Shown in pieces: positions 51,295 through 58,381 of a stretch of DNA of 64,000 nucleotides. The stretch is taken from positions 1,333,001-1,397,000 of the forward strand of contig NZ_CP130318.1 of the NCBI RefSeq assembly GCF_032268605.1, in the 5' to 3' direction. The stretch's first letter is position 1. Every line of letters starts with the position of its first letter. The translations under genes were made by a program, and so were the position numbers. Origin of the DNA: Paenibacillus aurantius. GTDB lineage: Bacteria; Bacillota; Bacilli; Paenibacillales; NBRC-103111. Below the pieces are notes generated by a model. It did no database searches. It worked only from the letters and a program-made list of their open reading frames with translations, and was not told the DNA's origin.

Positions 51295-51840
51295 ATGATC
51301 TATATAGAGACACCTAGATTGCGGCTGCGCGGCTGGGAAGAAGCGGACTTGGAGCCCTTTTGCCGGCTGAATGCGGACGAAACGGTGATGAGGTATTTTC
51401 CCAAAACCTTATCAACCGAAGAAACCAAGGCGTTCTATCAATCCGTTGTAGCCGAGATTAACGAATGCGGATTCGGGTTCTATGCTGTAGAAGTCAAAGA
51501 AAGCAAAGAGTTTATAGGGTTTATTGGATTTAGCAGGGCAACCTTCGCGGCTGATTTTACCCCATGTGTGGAAATTGGATGGCGGCTGAAAAAAGAGGCT
51601 TGGGGAAAAGGGTATGCAACCGAGGGAGCGGGAGCTTGCCTGCCTTATGGATTTAAACAATTGGGGTTTACGGACGTTTATAGCTTTACCGCCGATGTTA
51701 ATCACCCGTCGAAAAACGTCATGGCCAAAATCGGGATGAAATTTATTAAAACCTTCCATCACCCGAGAGTGGAGAAAAGCAGTCCTTTGAGCAAGCATGT
51801 TTTGTTTCATATCGATCAAACTTCTAACGGCACACGATAG
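51295..51840 (+). CDS. GNAT family N-acetyltransferase (RimJ/RimL type)
   Basis: This 181-residue protein has IETPRLRLRGWEEADLEPF at the start and the acetyl-CoA loop region WRLKKEAWGKGYATEG, plus NHPSKNVMAKIGMKF, as in GNAT enzymes of the RimJ/RimL branch acting on protein or small-molecule amines. The start is ATG 51295 with GGGGAGGT at 5-12 bases. G+C is lower than in the flanking genes, suggesting later acquisition. A terminator follows. Confidence 0.88.
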   Translation: MIYIETPRLRLRGWEEADLEPFCRLNADETVMRYFPKTLSTEETKAFYQSVVAEINECGFGFYAVEVKESKEFIGFIGFSRATFAADFTPCVEIGWRLKKEAWGKGYATEGAGACLPYGFKQLGFTDVYSFTADVNHPSKNVMAKIGMKFIKTFHHPRVEKSSPLSKHVLFHIDQTSNGTR

Positions 51841-51872
51841 GTAAAGGGAATCGCAGTGTCCGTATGCTAACC

Positions 51873-51899
51873 AAGCACCCGAGAAACCGGGTGCTTTTT
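51873..51899 (+). terminator. intrinsic terminator after the GNAT gene
   Basis: AAGCACCCG / CGGGTGCTT stem with a 6-base loop followed by a T-run. Confidence 0.88.
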
Positions 51900-51962
51900 C
51901 ATCTTTTTTTCATATTCTTCCGCTACACTGGTGGTATAAGCATTTCAAAGGGAGGGAACCGG

Positions 51963-52478
51963 ATGGGCATCCACCGGAAATGGAGGAAATGGGGCATCGG
52001 CGCGGGAGCGGTCGCTGCCACTGCCCTCATGCTGAACTCGGTCAAGGCGGAGCCGGCCTTCCAGGAAGCCCGCCAGAAGGCGGCAGCCCAAGGCTCGGTG
52101 ACGGAGCCGGCGGCCGGAACGGACAAGGTTTATGAGGAGTGGCAGGCGGGAAGGAACTCGCCCGGAGGGGCGGGAGGCGGGGCTACGGAACGCCGGGATG
52201 GTCCGGCGGGCCGGGACGGCAGCGGTATGACCGCCGGACCGCGAAGCGGCAGCCTGCCAGGACGCGAAGCCGAACGGGGAATGGAGCGCCGCGGCCGGGG
52301 GCACGGCCCCGGGGAAGAAGGAGCCCCGGGCGGCCAGCCTGGCAGGGGCGGTCCCTCCGCAGACCGTTCGATGGGAGGCGCGCGTGGCCAAGCGGCCGAT
52401 CCCCGGCTGAACGGCGGAGCAAGCGGCAGCCAGCCGAATGCGGCCCCGCGGGCCCAGACCCGGACGCGCCGCTCTTAG
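51963..52478 (+). CDS. secreted Gly/Arg-rich low-complexity protein
   Basis: This 171-residue protein has an N-terminal export signal (WGIGAGAVAATALMLNSVKA, residues 10-29). A strongly low-complexity mature region follows, rich in Gly, Arg, Ala, Pro and Asp/Glu (GGAGGGATERRDGPAGRDG, GRGHGPGEEGAPGGQ), probably disordered. AAGGGAGGGAACC precedes the ATG. It starts a three-gene unit with apbE and a ferric-reductase-like membrane protein. No flavinylation motif (D-x-x-[ST]-G-A-T) is visible, so it does not look like a normal ApbE substrate. Function unknown. Confidence 0.65.
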   Translation: MGIHRKWRKWGIGAGAVAATALMLNSVKAEPAFQEARQKAAAQGSVTEPAAGTDKVYEEWQAGRNSPGGAGGGATERRDGPAGRDGSGMTAGPRSGSLPGREAERGMERRGRGHGPGEEGAPGGQPGRGGPSADRSMGGARGQAADPRLNGGASGSQPNAAPRAQTRTRRS

Positions 52479-52508
52479 CTTAAAGAAAGGCATGAGGAGG
52501 GCTTCATC

Positions 52509-53483
52509 ATGACGACAACCTTGCATACTTATTCCTTCCGTGCCATGAATACGGACATGGAGACGATTCTCTTGCTGGAGGAGGGAGACGACCGGATCGG
52601 CCGGCTCGAGGCGTACACCGCCGACTGGTTTGCTTTTGCCGAGGAAGTGTTCAGCCGCTTCCGTCCGGACAGTGAGCTCAGCCGGATCAATCGGAGCGGC
52701 GGGGCTCTGGGGATGGTTTCGGATACGATGGCGGAGGTGCTGGGCCTCTCGGAGCAGCTTACCCGCGAGACGCAGGGGGTGTTCAGCCCCCTGCTGCTCG
52801 AGGCGCTCGAAGCCTCGGGCTACCGGGAATCCTTCGAGCGGCTTCCGGGCCGGGCTTCCATCAGCGGCCCCGTTCCCCCTGTCCGGCCGGGTATGGAATG
52901 GAACCCGGGGATGAAGGCGGTGTGCCTGGCCGCCGGCTCCCGCCTCGACCTGGGCGGGGTGGTGAAGGGCTGGGCGGCGGAGAAGCTCGCCGGGTGGCTG
53001 TCGGGCCGCTGGGGCATCCGGGCGGGGATCGTCAATGCCGGGGGAGACCTCTCCGTCTGGGGAGCCCCCGCCCCCGGCGAAAGCTGGCTCGTCGGGACGG
53101 CCGACCCGTGGAAGGGCGACGAGGATGCCGGCATGCTCGCCGTGAGCGGCAGAGGGGCGGTCGCCACCTCCAGCGTGCTCGGACGGCGCTGGACGACGGA
53201 CCGGGGGGAGCGCCATCACCTGATCGATCCCCGGACGATGGAATCGTCCCGGAGCGATATCGTCCAGTGCACGGTGGCGGGTCCCCGTCTTCCGCTGGCG
53301 GAGGCCTGGGCGAAGGCGCTGTGCATTCTGGGCTCGGATGAAGGCCTGAAGCTTTTTCGCGAGCGGGCGCCGTCTTACTCGGCCTTCTGCTTCACGGAGG
53401 AGGGCCGGCTTATCTATTGCGGCCGGCCTGAGAAGAGGGACGCCTGGACGGGGCGGGAGATCGACCGCACGATAGGGGAATAG
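52509..53483 (+). CDS. apbE: FAD:protein FMN transferase ApbE
   Basis: This 324-residue protein has ApbE-family features: FRAMNTDMETIL at the start, VFSRFRPDSELSRIN, RLDLGGVVKGWAAEKLAGWL, GGDLSVWG and a later HHLIDPRTMESS. ApbE attaches FMN from FAD to a Thr or Ser of exported electron-transfer proteins. No lipobox or signal peptide is evident, so this may be a cytoplasmic form. It is followed at 6 bases by a ferric-reductase-like membrane protein, matching flavin-based extracytosolic electron transfer systems, but no FMN-binding acceptor gene is adjacent. Confidence 0.9.
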   Translation: MTTTLHTYSFRAMNTDMETILLLEEGDDRIGRLEAYTADWFAFAEEVFSRFRPDSELSRINRSGGALGMVSDTMAEVLGLSEQLTRETQGVFSPLLLEALEASGYRESFERLPGRASISGPVPPVRPGMEWNPGMKAVCLAAGSRLDLGGVVKGWAAEKLAGWLSGRWGIRAGIVNAGGDLSVWGAPAPGESWLVGTADPWKGDEDAGMLAVSGRGAVATSSVLGRRWTTDRGERHHLIDPRTMESSRSDIVQCTVAGPRLPLAEAWAKALCILGSDEGLKLFRERAPSYSAFCFTEEGRLIYCGRPEKRDAWTGREIDRTIGE

Positions 53484-53489
53484 AGAGGG

Positions 53490-54059
53490 ATGGCTTTGTT
53501 AACTGAGTGGATAGTATCGCTTCCGACCTGGACCATCATCCGCGTTTCGGGCCTCGTGTCCTACGGCCTTCTGTTTGTGGGGATCTGCCTGGGGATCCTC
53601 TACAGCCTGCCGTTCAGGCTGAGCTGGACCAAAGCGCTTGTTTACCGGCTGCATACGGTTACGCTCGGCGCCGGGTTCTTCATCGGCGTCGGCCATGCCA
53701 TGCTGCTGGTGGTCGATGCCTATATGCCCTTCGGGTGGAAGGAGCTCCTGGTGCCGTTTGCGGCGGCGAACGCCCCGCTGTGGAACGGCTTAGGAACGCT
53801 GGCCGAGTACGGGATGCTGGTCGTGTTCCTCACCACGGATTTGAAAAATGTGCTCGGACGGCGCTCGTGGCGGATGCTGCATATGCTCGCTTATCCGGTG
53901 TTCATCATGGCCCTGCTGCACGGGATTGGGGTGGGAACGGATACGCCGTCCCGCGCCGTCCAAGCTCTGTATGGAGCGTCGGGGGCGATTGTGCTGGGGC
54001 TCACCGTTTACCGGGCGGGAGCGGCAGGAAGAAGCAAGACGCAGCGGATGAATGCTTGA
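53490..54059 (+). CDS. ferric reductase-like transmembrane protein
   Basis: This 189-residue protein has about six membrane helices. Histidines in LVYRLHTVTLGAGFFIGVGHAML and MLHMLAYPVFIMALLHGIG are spaced as for heme ligands in the ferric-reductase-like (FRD/YedZ) domain. It probably passes electrons across the membrane to a flavoprotein, consistent with the apbE gene just upstream. AGAGAGG almost touches the ATG 53490; an in-frame TTG at 53496 would give better spacing. A terminator follows at 54108. Confidence 0.75.
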   Translation: MALLTEWIVSLPTWTIIRVSGLVSYGLLFVGICLGILYSLPFRLSWTKALVYRLHTVTLGAGFFIGVGHAMLLVVDAYMPFGWKELLVPFAAANAPLWNGLGTLAEYGMLVVFLTTDLKNVLGRRSWRMLHMLAYPVFIMALLHGIGVGTDTPSRAVQALYGASGAIVLGLTVYRAGAAGRSKTQRMNA

Positions 54060-54107
54060 CGCTTTGGCCGCCTTATATCGGAGAGGGCCGCAGCGCCTGA
54101 ACCTTGG

Positions 54108-54149
54108 AAAACGCCCGAAAATGGACTGGGTCCGTCTCGGGCGTTTTTC
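54108..54149 (+). terminator. intrinsic terminator
   Basis: AAAACGCCCGA / TCGGGCGTTTTT stem and T-run after the ferric-reductase-like gene. Confidence 0.88.
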
Positions 54150-54277
54150 GTTTTGGCGGGAGCTCGGCTTTGGCCCTTTCCGGGTGGGCCGGTTGGTTCC
54201 GCCGCGCCAATGTTGTATGATGGAACGGAGAGGTTGAACCTGACAGGTTGACCGTACCCAGAGAGGAGAATGAAACG

Positions 54278-55117
54278 ATGAAATGGGGAGCCAGCTTATA
54301 CCTCCCCTTCGTGCAGCCGGATGAGGTTAGCGTGCTTCACTGCCGGCTGGAGCAAGGGCTTGCCGCCGTGAAGCGGGCGGGCTTCGATTTTGCCGAGCTG
54401 TCGCTCGCCCCGCTCGCCAATCTGCGGGAGGCGGCTCTGGAGCAGGCGAAGCGGATCATCTCGGACTCGGGACTTCCCGTGCCGGCGTTCAGCGGGTTTT
54501 TCCCGCCGCAGGTTCCCGTAACGGGGCCCGACGCCCAGCTGTCCGTCCTGGAGGCCTATATGAGGAAGTCGCTTCCCCTGGCGAAGGCCATCGGTGCGGA
54601 GGTGCTGGTGCTGGGCGGGGGAAAGGTCCGCTCCGTGCCGGACGGCTTCCCGAAGGAAGAGGGCGTGGAGCAGCTCGCCCGGTTCTTGGCGTCCGCCGAG
54701 GAGGCAGCCGCTAAGGAAGAGCTCCTTCTCGCGCTCGAGCCCCTTAACCGCAAGGAAACCAACGTGGTCAAGCGGCTCGAGGACGCGGTCGAGCTCGCGG
54801 CGCGGCTGTATCTGCCACATGTCCGCGTCGCCGCTGATTCGTACCACATGCTGATCGAACGGGAGGAGGCCGACATGCTCGAGGAAGCCGTCGACCTGGG
54901 CCTGCTGGCGTACGTTCATATCGCCGACCGCGACAGGCACTTCCCCGGACAGCCGGTGGAGCGGGGCGTCGATTACGGGGCGTTCTTCCGCACGCTGAAG
55001 GGCGCCGGGTATGAAGGGCGCATCTGCCTGGAATGCGGCTATGAAACGGTGGAGGAGCTGGAGCGGCTCGGGACGGATGCCCTGAGGTTCGTCAAGGACC
55101 AGTGGGAGCTTGCCTGA
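54278..55117 (+). CDS. sugar phosphate isomerase/epimerase family protein (TIM barrel)
   Basis: This 279-residue protein is of the AP_endonuc_2 (xylose-isomerase-like TIM barrel) superfamily. Likely metal-site segments are LLALEPLNRKETN (Glu), VRVAADSYHML (Asp/His), YVHIADRDRHFPGQ (His-x-Asp) and ICLECGYE (Glu). Such enzymes isomerise or epimerise ketoses and inositol derivatives. GAGAGGAG precedes ATG 54278, with an upstream in-frame ATG at 54248. A single-gene unit ended by a strong terminator. Confidence 0.8.
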   Translation: MKWGASLYLPFVQPDEVSVLHCRLEQGLAAVKRAGFDFAELSLAPLANLREAALEQAKRIISDSGLPVPAFSGFFPPQVPVTGPDAQLSVLEAYMRKSLPLAKAIGAEVLVLGGGKVRSVPDGFPKEEGVEQLARFLASAEEAAAKEELLLALEPLNRKETNVVKRLEDAVELAARLYLPHVRVAADSYHMLIEREEADMLEEAVDLGLLAYVHIADRDRHFPGQPVERGVDYGAFFRTLKGAGYEGRICLECGYETVEELERLGTDALRFVKDQWELA

Positions 55118-55172
55118 GTCGGGGGATCCTCTTTGGCAATGAGGCTTAGAATGTGATGATCGACCAAAATGA

Positions 55173-55203
55173 CAAAGGAGCTAATCATGGGTTAGCTCCT
55201 TTG
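55173..55203. terminator. intrinsic terminator
   Basis: A 12-bp stem CAAAGGAGCTAA / TTAGCTCCTTTG after the isomerase gene; A/T-rich flank on both sides. Confidence 0.85.
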
Positions 55204-55257
55204 CATGGAGTGTAGTCGTTTTTTGTTTTTGGTTTGGGTTAGGATTGGAATAGAACA

Positions 55258-55385
55258 CCAGAAAACAAAACCAGAAAACAAAACCAGAAAACAAAACCAG
55301 AAAACAAAACCAGAAAACAAAACCAGAAAACAAAACCAGAAAACAAAACCAGAAAACAAAACCAGAAAACAAAACCAGAAAACAA
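55258..55385. repeat. 13-bp minisatellite, about 9.8 copies
   Basis: The unit CCAGAAAACAAAA starts at 55258 and repeats at exact 13-base steps to 55375, where the last copy breaks after CCAGAAAACAA. All nine full copies are identical. It lies between two terminators. Confidence 0.95.
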
Positions 55386-55420
55386 GCCGCACGGTCTCTT
55401 GAAGACCTGTGCGGTTTCTT
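55386..55420 (+). terminator. terminator-like hairpin after the minisatellite
   Basis: GCCGCACGGTCT / AGACCTGTGCGGT stem with one mismatch, followed by TTCTTTG. Confidence 0.65.
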
Positions 55421-55576
55421 TGTGCTAGGCAGGCAGTTACGAGGCTGCGCTGCCGTACTATTGGCAGCTGAGGCAGCTTCTATTAATGAAGCTCTTGTAT
55501 AAGAAGCCGGAAAAAGGAACGTTTCCCTGTGAATAGAGGAGGTCCGGTCTTATAGCCCGGCTAATGAGTGTTTTCC

Positions 55577-55780
55577 GGGAATAGAGGAACTCCGATATCT
55601 TATTGCCCGGAAAAGTAGCGTTCCCTCTAAAATAAGGGAACGCCAGTTCCCTATTCCGCCGGTAAACGGGCTTGGGAAGCCCGTTTACCCCTAAATAGAG
55701 GAACAGAGTTCCTCTATTTACCGGGAAGCAGTCCTAAGAGAGGAAATAGAGGATCCTAGTTCCTTTATCTCTGTTCTGTC
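55577..55780. repeat. cluster of four to five adjacent hairpins
   Basis: Successive stems are TTTTCCGGG/CCCGGAAAA (about 55572-55613), GCGTTCCCT/AGGGAACGC (55618-55643), a perfect 13-bp GGTAAACGGGCTT stem (55661-55673 with 55677-55689), a perfect 13-bp TAAATAGAGGAAC stem (55692-55704 with 55708-55720), and an imperfect AAATAGAGGA stem to 55780. The motif AATAGAGGAAC recurs in several arms. Confidence 0.8.
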
Positions 55781-55832
55781 AGTCTGTCCGCCTACCCGTT
55801 TCAATAGTCCAAATCCTCGGCGCTCCTCTCGC

Positions 55833-56123
55833 TAGTGTCTGATCCGGTACCTTTGTTGGCGGGATGGCCTCCGTATGCGCACGAAAGGTAATGAGGAGCA
55901 GACCAATACTCACAAGGAAGGAACACACAGACGACAAACAAGCAGATCGACACAAACAAGGCAGGAATACACAGACGACAACAAGCAGACCGACACTCAC
56001 AAGGCAGGAACACGCAGACGACAAACAAGCAGACGACAAACAAGCAGACCGAAACGAAGTTGCCAGGCCCACTCCGCTAAACGCTGGAGAGAAGGGACCG
56101 GAGTACTGACGGATAAAGCGCCA
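55833..56123. mobile_element. expanded, degenerate MITE-like repeat, copy D
   Basis: The left end TAGTGTCTGATCCGGTACCTTTG matches copy A at 47624 in order and position, including TTGTTGGCG and CCGTATGC. The right end is CTGACGGATAAAGCGCC. The interior is swollen by imperfect repeats of the type ACACAGACGACAAACAAGCAGA. Confidence 0.55.
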
Positions 56124-56159
56124 TTACGCTAACGGCGGAGAGAAGCGACCGGAGTAGTG
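56070..56159. repeat. 38-bp imperfect direct repeat
   Basis: The segment with CGCTAAACGCTGGAGAGAAG (from 56070) recurs 52 bases later as CGCTAACGGCGGAGAGAAG, both ending GACCGGAGTASTG. Confidence 0.75.
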
Positions 56160-56270
56160 CTCAATCGCCAGCAGGTGGTGGATGGCTTGCCCCACCGAAT
56201 CGCCTTTCCCCTGGGACTTTTTACCTTCCCGCCCCGGCAGCTTTACACAATCATAATATTTTCTTGGTAA

Positions 56271-56316
56271 TCGTAAGATTGCAGTATTTCGTAAGAAGGC
56301 CCTCCGAGAGACAATA
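56271..56316 (+). promoter_or_regulatory. putative YesN-type regulator promoter motif
   Basis: TCGTAAGATTGCAG (56271-56284) lies 39 bases upstream of ACAATA (56311), a possible -10. A second CGTAAGA is at 56290. An equivalent block with the same 39-base distance occurs at 63813, before the right-edge gene. Confidence 0.5.
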
Positions 56317-56354
56317 AAGACAGAACCCAGAACAACTAGAAAGGAAGGCCTCTA

Positions 56355-57311
56355 ATGGACATAGCATCCAAAGACCCCGCTCTCGGCACGAAGCCGAAGG
56401 CTCAAGAGCTGAGCAGATGGAAGCGCATCCGAAAGGATTACGACCTGTACCTCATGCTGGTTCCCGGACTGCTTTTTTTGGCGATTTTTAAATATACGCC
56501 TATGTACGGATTGGTCATTGCCTTTCAGGACTTCACCATTTTCAAAGGCATCCAGGACAGCCCCTGGGTCGGGCTTAAGCATTTCAACCGCCTGATCAAC
56601 AACGACCAGTTTTTCGATGTTCTGACGAACACGGTGCTGATCAGCGTGTATAAGCTTGTTTTTCTTTTTCCCGCCCCGATCGTCATTGCCCTGCTCCTGA
56701 ACGAATTGACCAAAATGTTCTTCAAACGGGTGGTGCAGTCGGTGGTTTACCTGCCGCACTTCATCTCCTGGGTTATCGTTAGCGGATTGTTCATCAACAT
56801 GCTTTCCGTGAACGGAGGGATCGTGAATACGATCATCACCAAGCTGGGGGGCTCTCCCATTCCGTTCTTCCTCGATCCCGGCATTTTCCGCTCTCTTCTC
56901 GTCGTGACGGAAGGCTGGAAGGAGGTCGGCTGGGGCACCATCGTTTACCTGGCGGCCATTTCCTCGATTGACCCGCAGCTGTATGAAGCCGCCCGCATGG
57001 ACGGGGCGAACCGTTTCCGCCAAATTCTTCATGTAACGCTGCCCGGGATGGCCTCCACGATCGTGCTGATGCTTATCCTGCGCCTCGGCCACATGCTGGA
57101 GGCGGGGACCGAGCAGGTCCTCGTCATGTACAACCCGGTCGTGTATAATGTGGCGGATGTAATCGGAACGTATGTTTACCGGGTCGGCCTGGGGGCCTCG
57201 GATTACAGCTTCTCGACGGCGGTCGGGCTGTTCGAATCGGTCGTGGCCTTCCTGCTGATCGTAACCGGCAACGCGCTTTGCAAAAAGTACCTCGGAAGGA
57301 GCATTTGGTAA
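56355..57311 (+). CDS. sugar ABC transporter permease, LplB family
   Basis: This 318-residue protein has six membrane helices and the EAA loop AAISSIDPQLYEAARMDGANRF (core LYEAARMDGA). RIRKDYDLYLMLVPGLLFLAIFKYTPMYG at its N-terminus is typical of LplB permeases in paenibacilli. AAAGGAAGG precedes the ATG. With the genes at 57311 and 58382 it forms a complete uptake system lacking its own ATPase, which is usually supplied by a shared MsmK/MsmX-type protein elsewhere. Confidence 0.92.
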   Translation: MDIASKDPALGTKPKAQELSRWKRIRKDYDLYLMLVPGLLFLAIFKYTPMYGLVIAFQDFTIFKGIQDSPWVGLKHFNRLINNDQFFDVLTNTVLISVYKLVFLFPAPIVIALLLNELTKMFFKRVVQSVVYLPHFISWVIVSGLFINMLSVNGGIVNTIITKLGGSPIPFFLDPGIFRSLLVVTEGWKEVGWGTIVYLAAISSIDPQLYEAARMDGANRFRQILHVTLPGMASTIVLMLILRLGHMLEAGTEQVLVMYNPVVYNVADVIGTYVYRVGLGASDYSFSTAVGLFESVVAFLLIVTGNALCKKYLGRSIW

Positions 57312-58240
57312 TGGCGCAAATGAATGCAGCGGCTCCCCGGCGTAAAGGGAAAACAGGCGGCATCCGGACCTCCTTCGGAGACAAGCTGTTTACCACGGCA
57401 AATTATCTGTTCTTCTGTCTGCTCGGAGCGGCCACCCTGTTCCCGTTTCTGAACATCATCGCCAAGTCCTTGAGCAGCGAGGGCGCCGTCGTGTCGGGAA
57501 TGGTGACCGTTTACCCGATTGACTTTCAGCTCGGCACCTACAAGCTCGTGCTCGGCAACACCCAGTTCCTCAACTCGTTCAAAATTACGGCCTTCATTAC
57601 CGTCTTGGGAACATTATTAAGTCTGCTGTTTACGGTACTGTCCGCTTACCCGCTTTCGAAGCCGAACCTGGCCTTCCGTAAACCGCTTCTTCTTGTCTTC
57701 ATCTTCACGATGCTGTTCAACGGAGGTCTGATTCCGACCTACCTGCTCATGCAAAAGATCGGCATGGTCAACACGGTATGGTCGCTCTTCGTTCCGGGCC
57801 TTATCGCCGTTTTCAATATGCTGGTGGTCAAAAACTTCTTCGAGGGCATTCCTGAAAGCCTCGAGGAGTCAGCCAAGCTCGACGGAGCCTCCAATGTCCG
57901 CATCCTGTTCAGCATCATTCTTCCGCTGTCGATGCCGGTTCTTGCTACCATCGGTTTGTTCTATGCGGTCACGCTGTGGAACAGCTACTTCAACGCCATG
58001 GCGTACATCACCGACCCGGCTCTGAAGCCTCTTCAGCTTTACTTGAAGGAGCTGATCGATTCCACGAGCGACGTCATGAAGATGGCGGGGGAAGTGGACA
58101 TCAACCGGGATCTGAATTCGACGCCGGAGGCCGTACAGGCCGCTTCGATCATCACGGCGACCCTGCCGATCCTGTTCGTTTATCCGTTTCTTCAGAAGTA
58201 TTTCGTCAAAGGGGTGCTCGTCGGCTCGGTAAAGGGCTGA
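57311..58240 (+). CDS. sugar ABC transporter permease, YtcP/LplC family
   Basis: This 309-residue protein has six membrane helices, the N-terminal FTTANYLFFCLLGAATLFPFLNIIAKSLSS region and the EAA loop GIPESLEESAKLDGASNVRI (core ESAKLDGA). The start ATG 57311 overlaps the stop of the first permease by one base (TAATG), a sign of translational coupling. It pairs with the LplB-type permease to form the channel. Confidence 0.92.
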   Translation: MAQMNAAAPRRKGKTGGIRTSFGDKLFTTANYLFFCLLGAATLFPFLNIIAKSLSSEGAVVSGMVTVYPIDFQLGTYKLVLGNTQFLNSFKITAFITVLGTLLSLLFTVLSAYPLSKPNLAFRKPLLLVFIFTMLFNGGLIPTYLLMQKIGMVNTVWSLFVPGLIAVFNMLVVKNFFEGIPESLEESAKLDGASNVRILFSIILPLSMPVLATIGLFYAVTLWNSYFNAMAYITDPALKPLQLYLKELIDSTSDVMKMAGEVDINRDLNSTPEAVQAASIITATLPILFVYPFLQKYFVKGVLVGSVKG

Positions 58241-58381
58241 CAGCCGAACATCTTAAGCGCCTTGTCGTGACGGCTCCGGCATTCGGGTAGGGCGCGCGCA
58301 GCAGGAGTGAACGGGCGTATTCGCCTTTCATGATATATAAGCAAGAGGGCAAGACCAAATCCATACAAATGGGGGACATCC

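Larger units (their letters stand above)
55118..56354. other. repeat-rich 1.2-kb intergenic region
   Basis: No credible gene is seen. In order it contains two terminators, a 13-bp tandem repeat (55258-55385), a cluster of perfect hairpins (about 55577-55780), an expanded MITE-like element (55833-56123), a 38-bp direct repeat, and the promoter motif of the sugar ABC operon. The reading frames here are artefacts of the repeats. Confidence 0.7.

Noticed and set aside
51945-53219. 424-codon minus-strand ORF opposite apbE
   Set aside because: High G+C shadow frame of the plus-strand genes; Pro/Arg/Ala-rich without family features.
55258-55385. CRISPR-like array
   Set aside because: The 13-bp units are contiguous and identical with no spacers, and no cas genes are near; it is a minisatellite.
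55181-55402. Repetitive membrane-like ORFs (FWFCFLV repeats)
   Set aside because: They arise from reading the 13-bp tandem repeat in several frames on both strands; no ribosome site or family match.
55779-56132. Small ORFs rich in repeated residues in the expanded repeat
   Set aside because: They follow the repeat period in several frames and lack ribosome sites.
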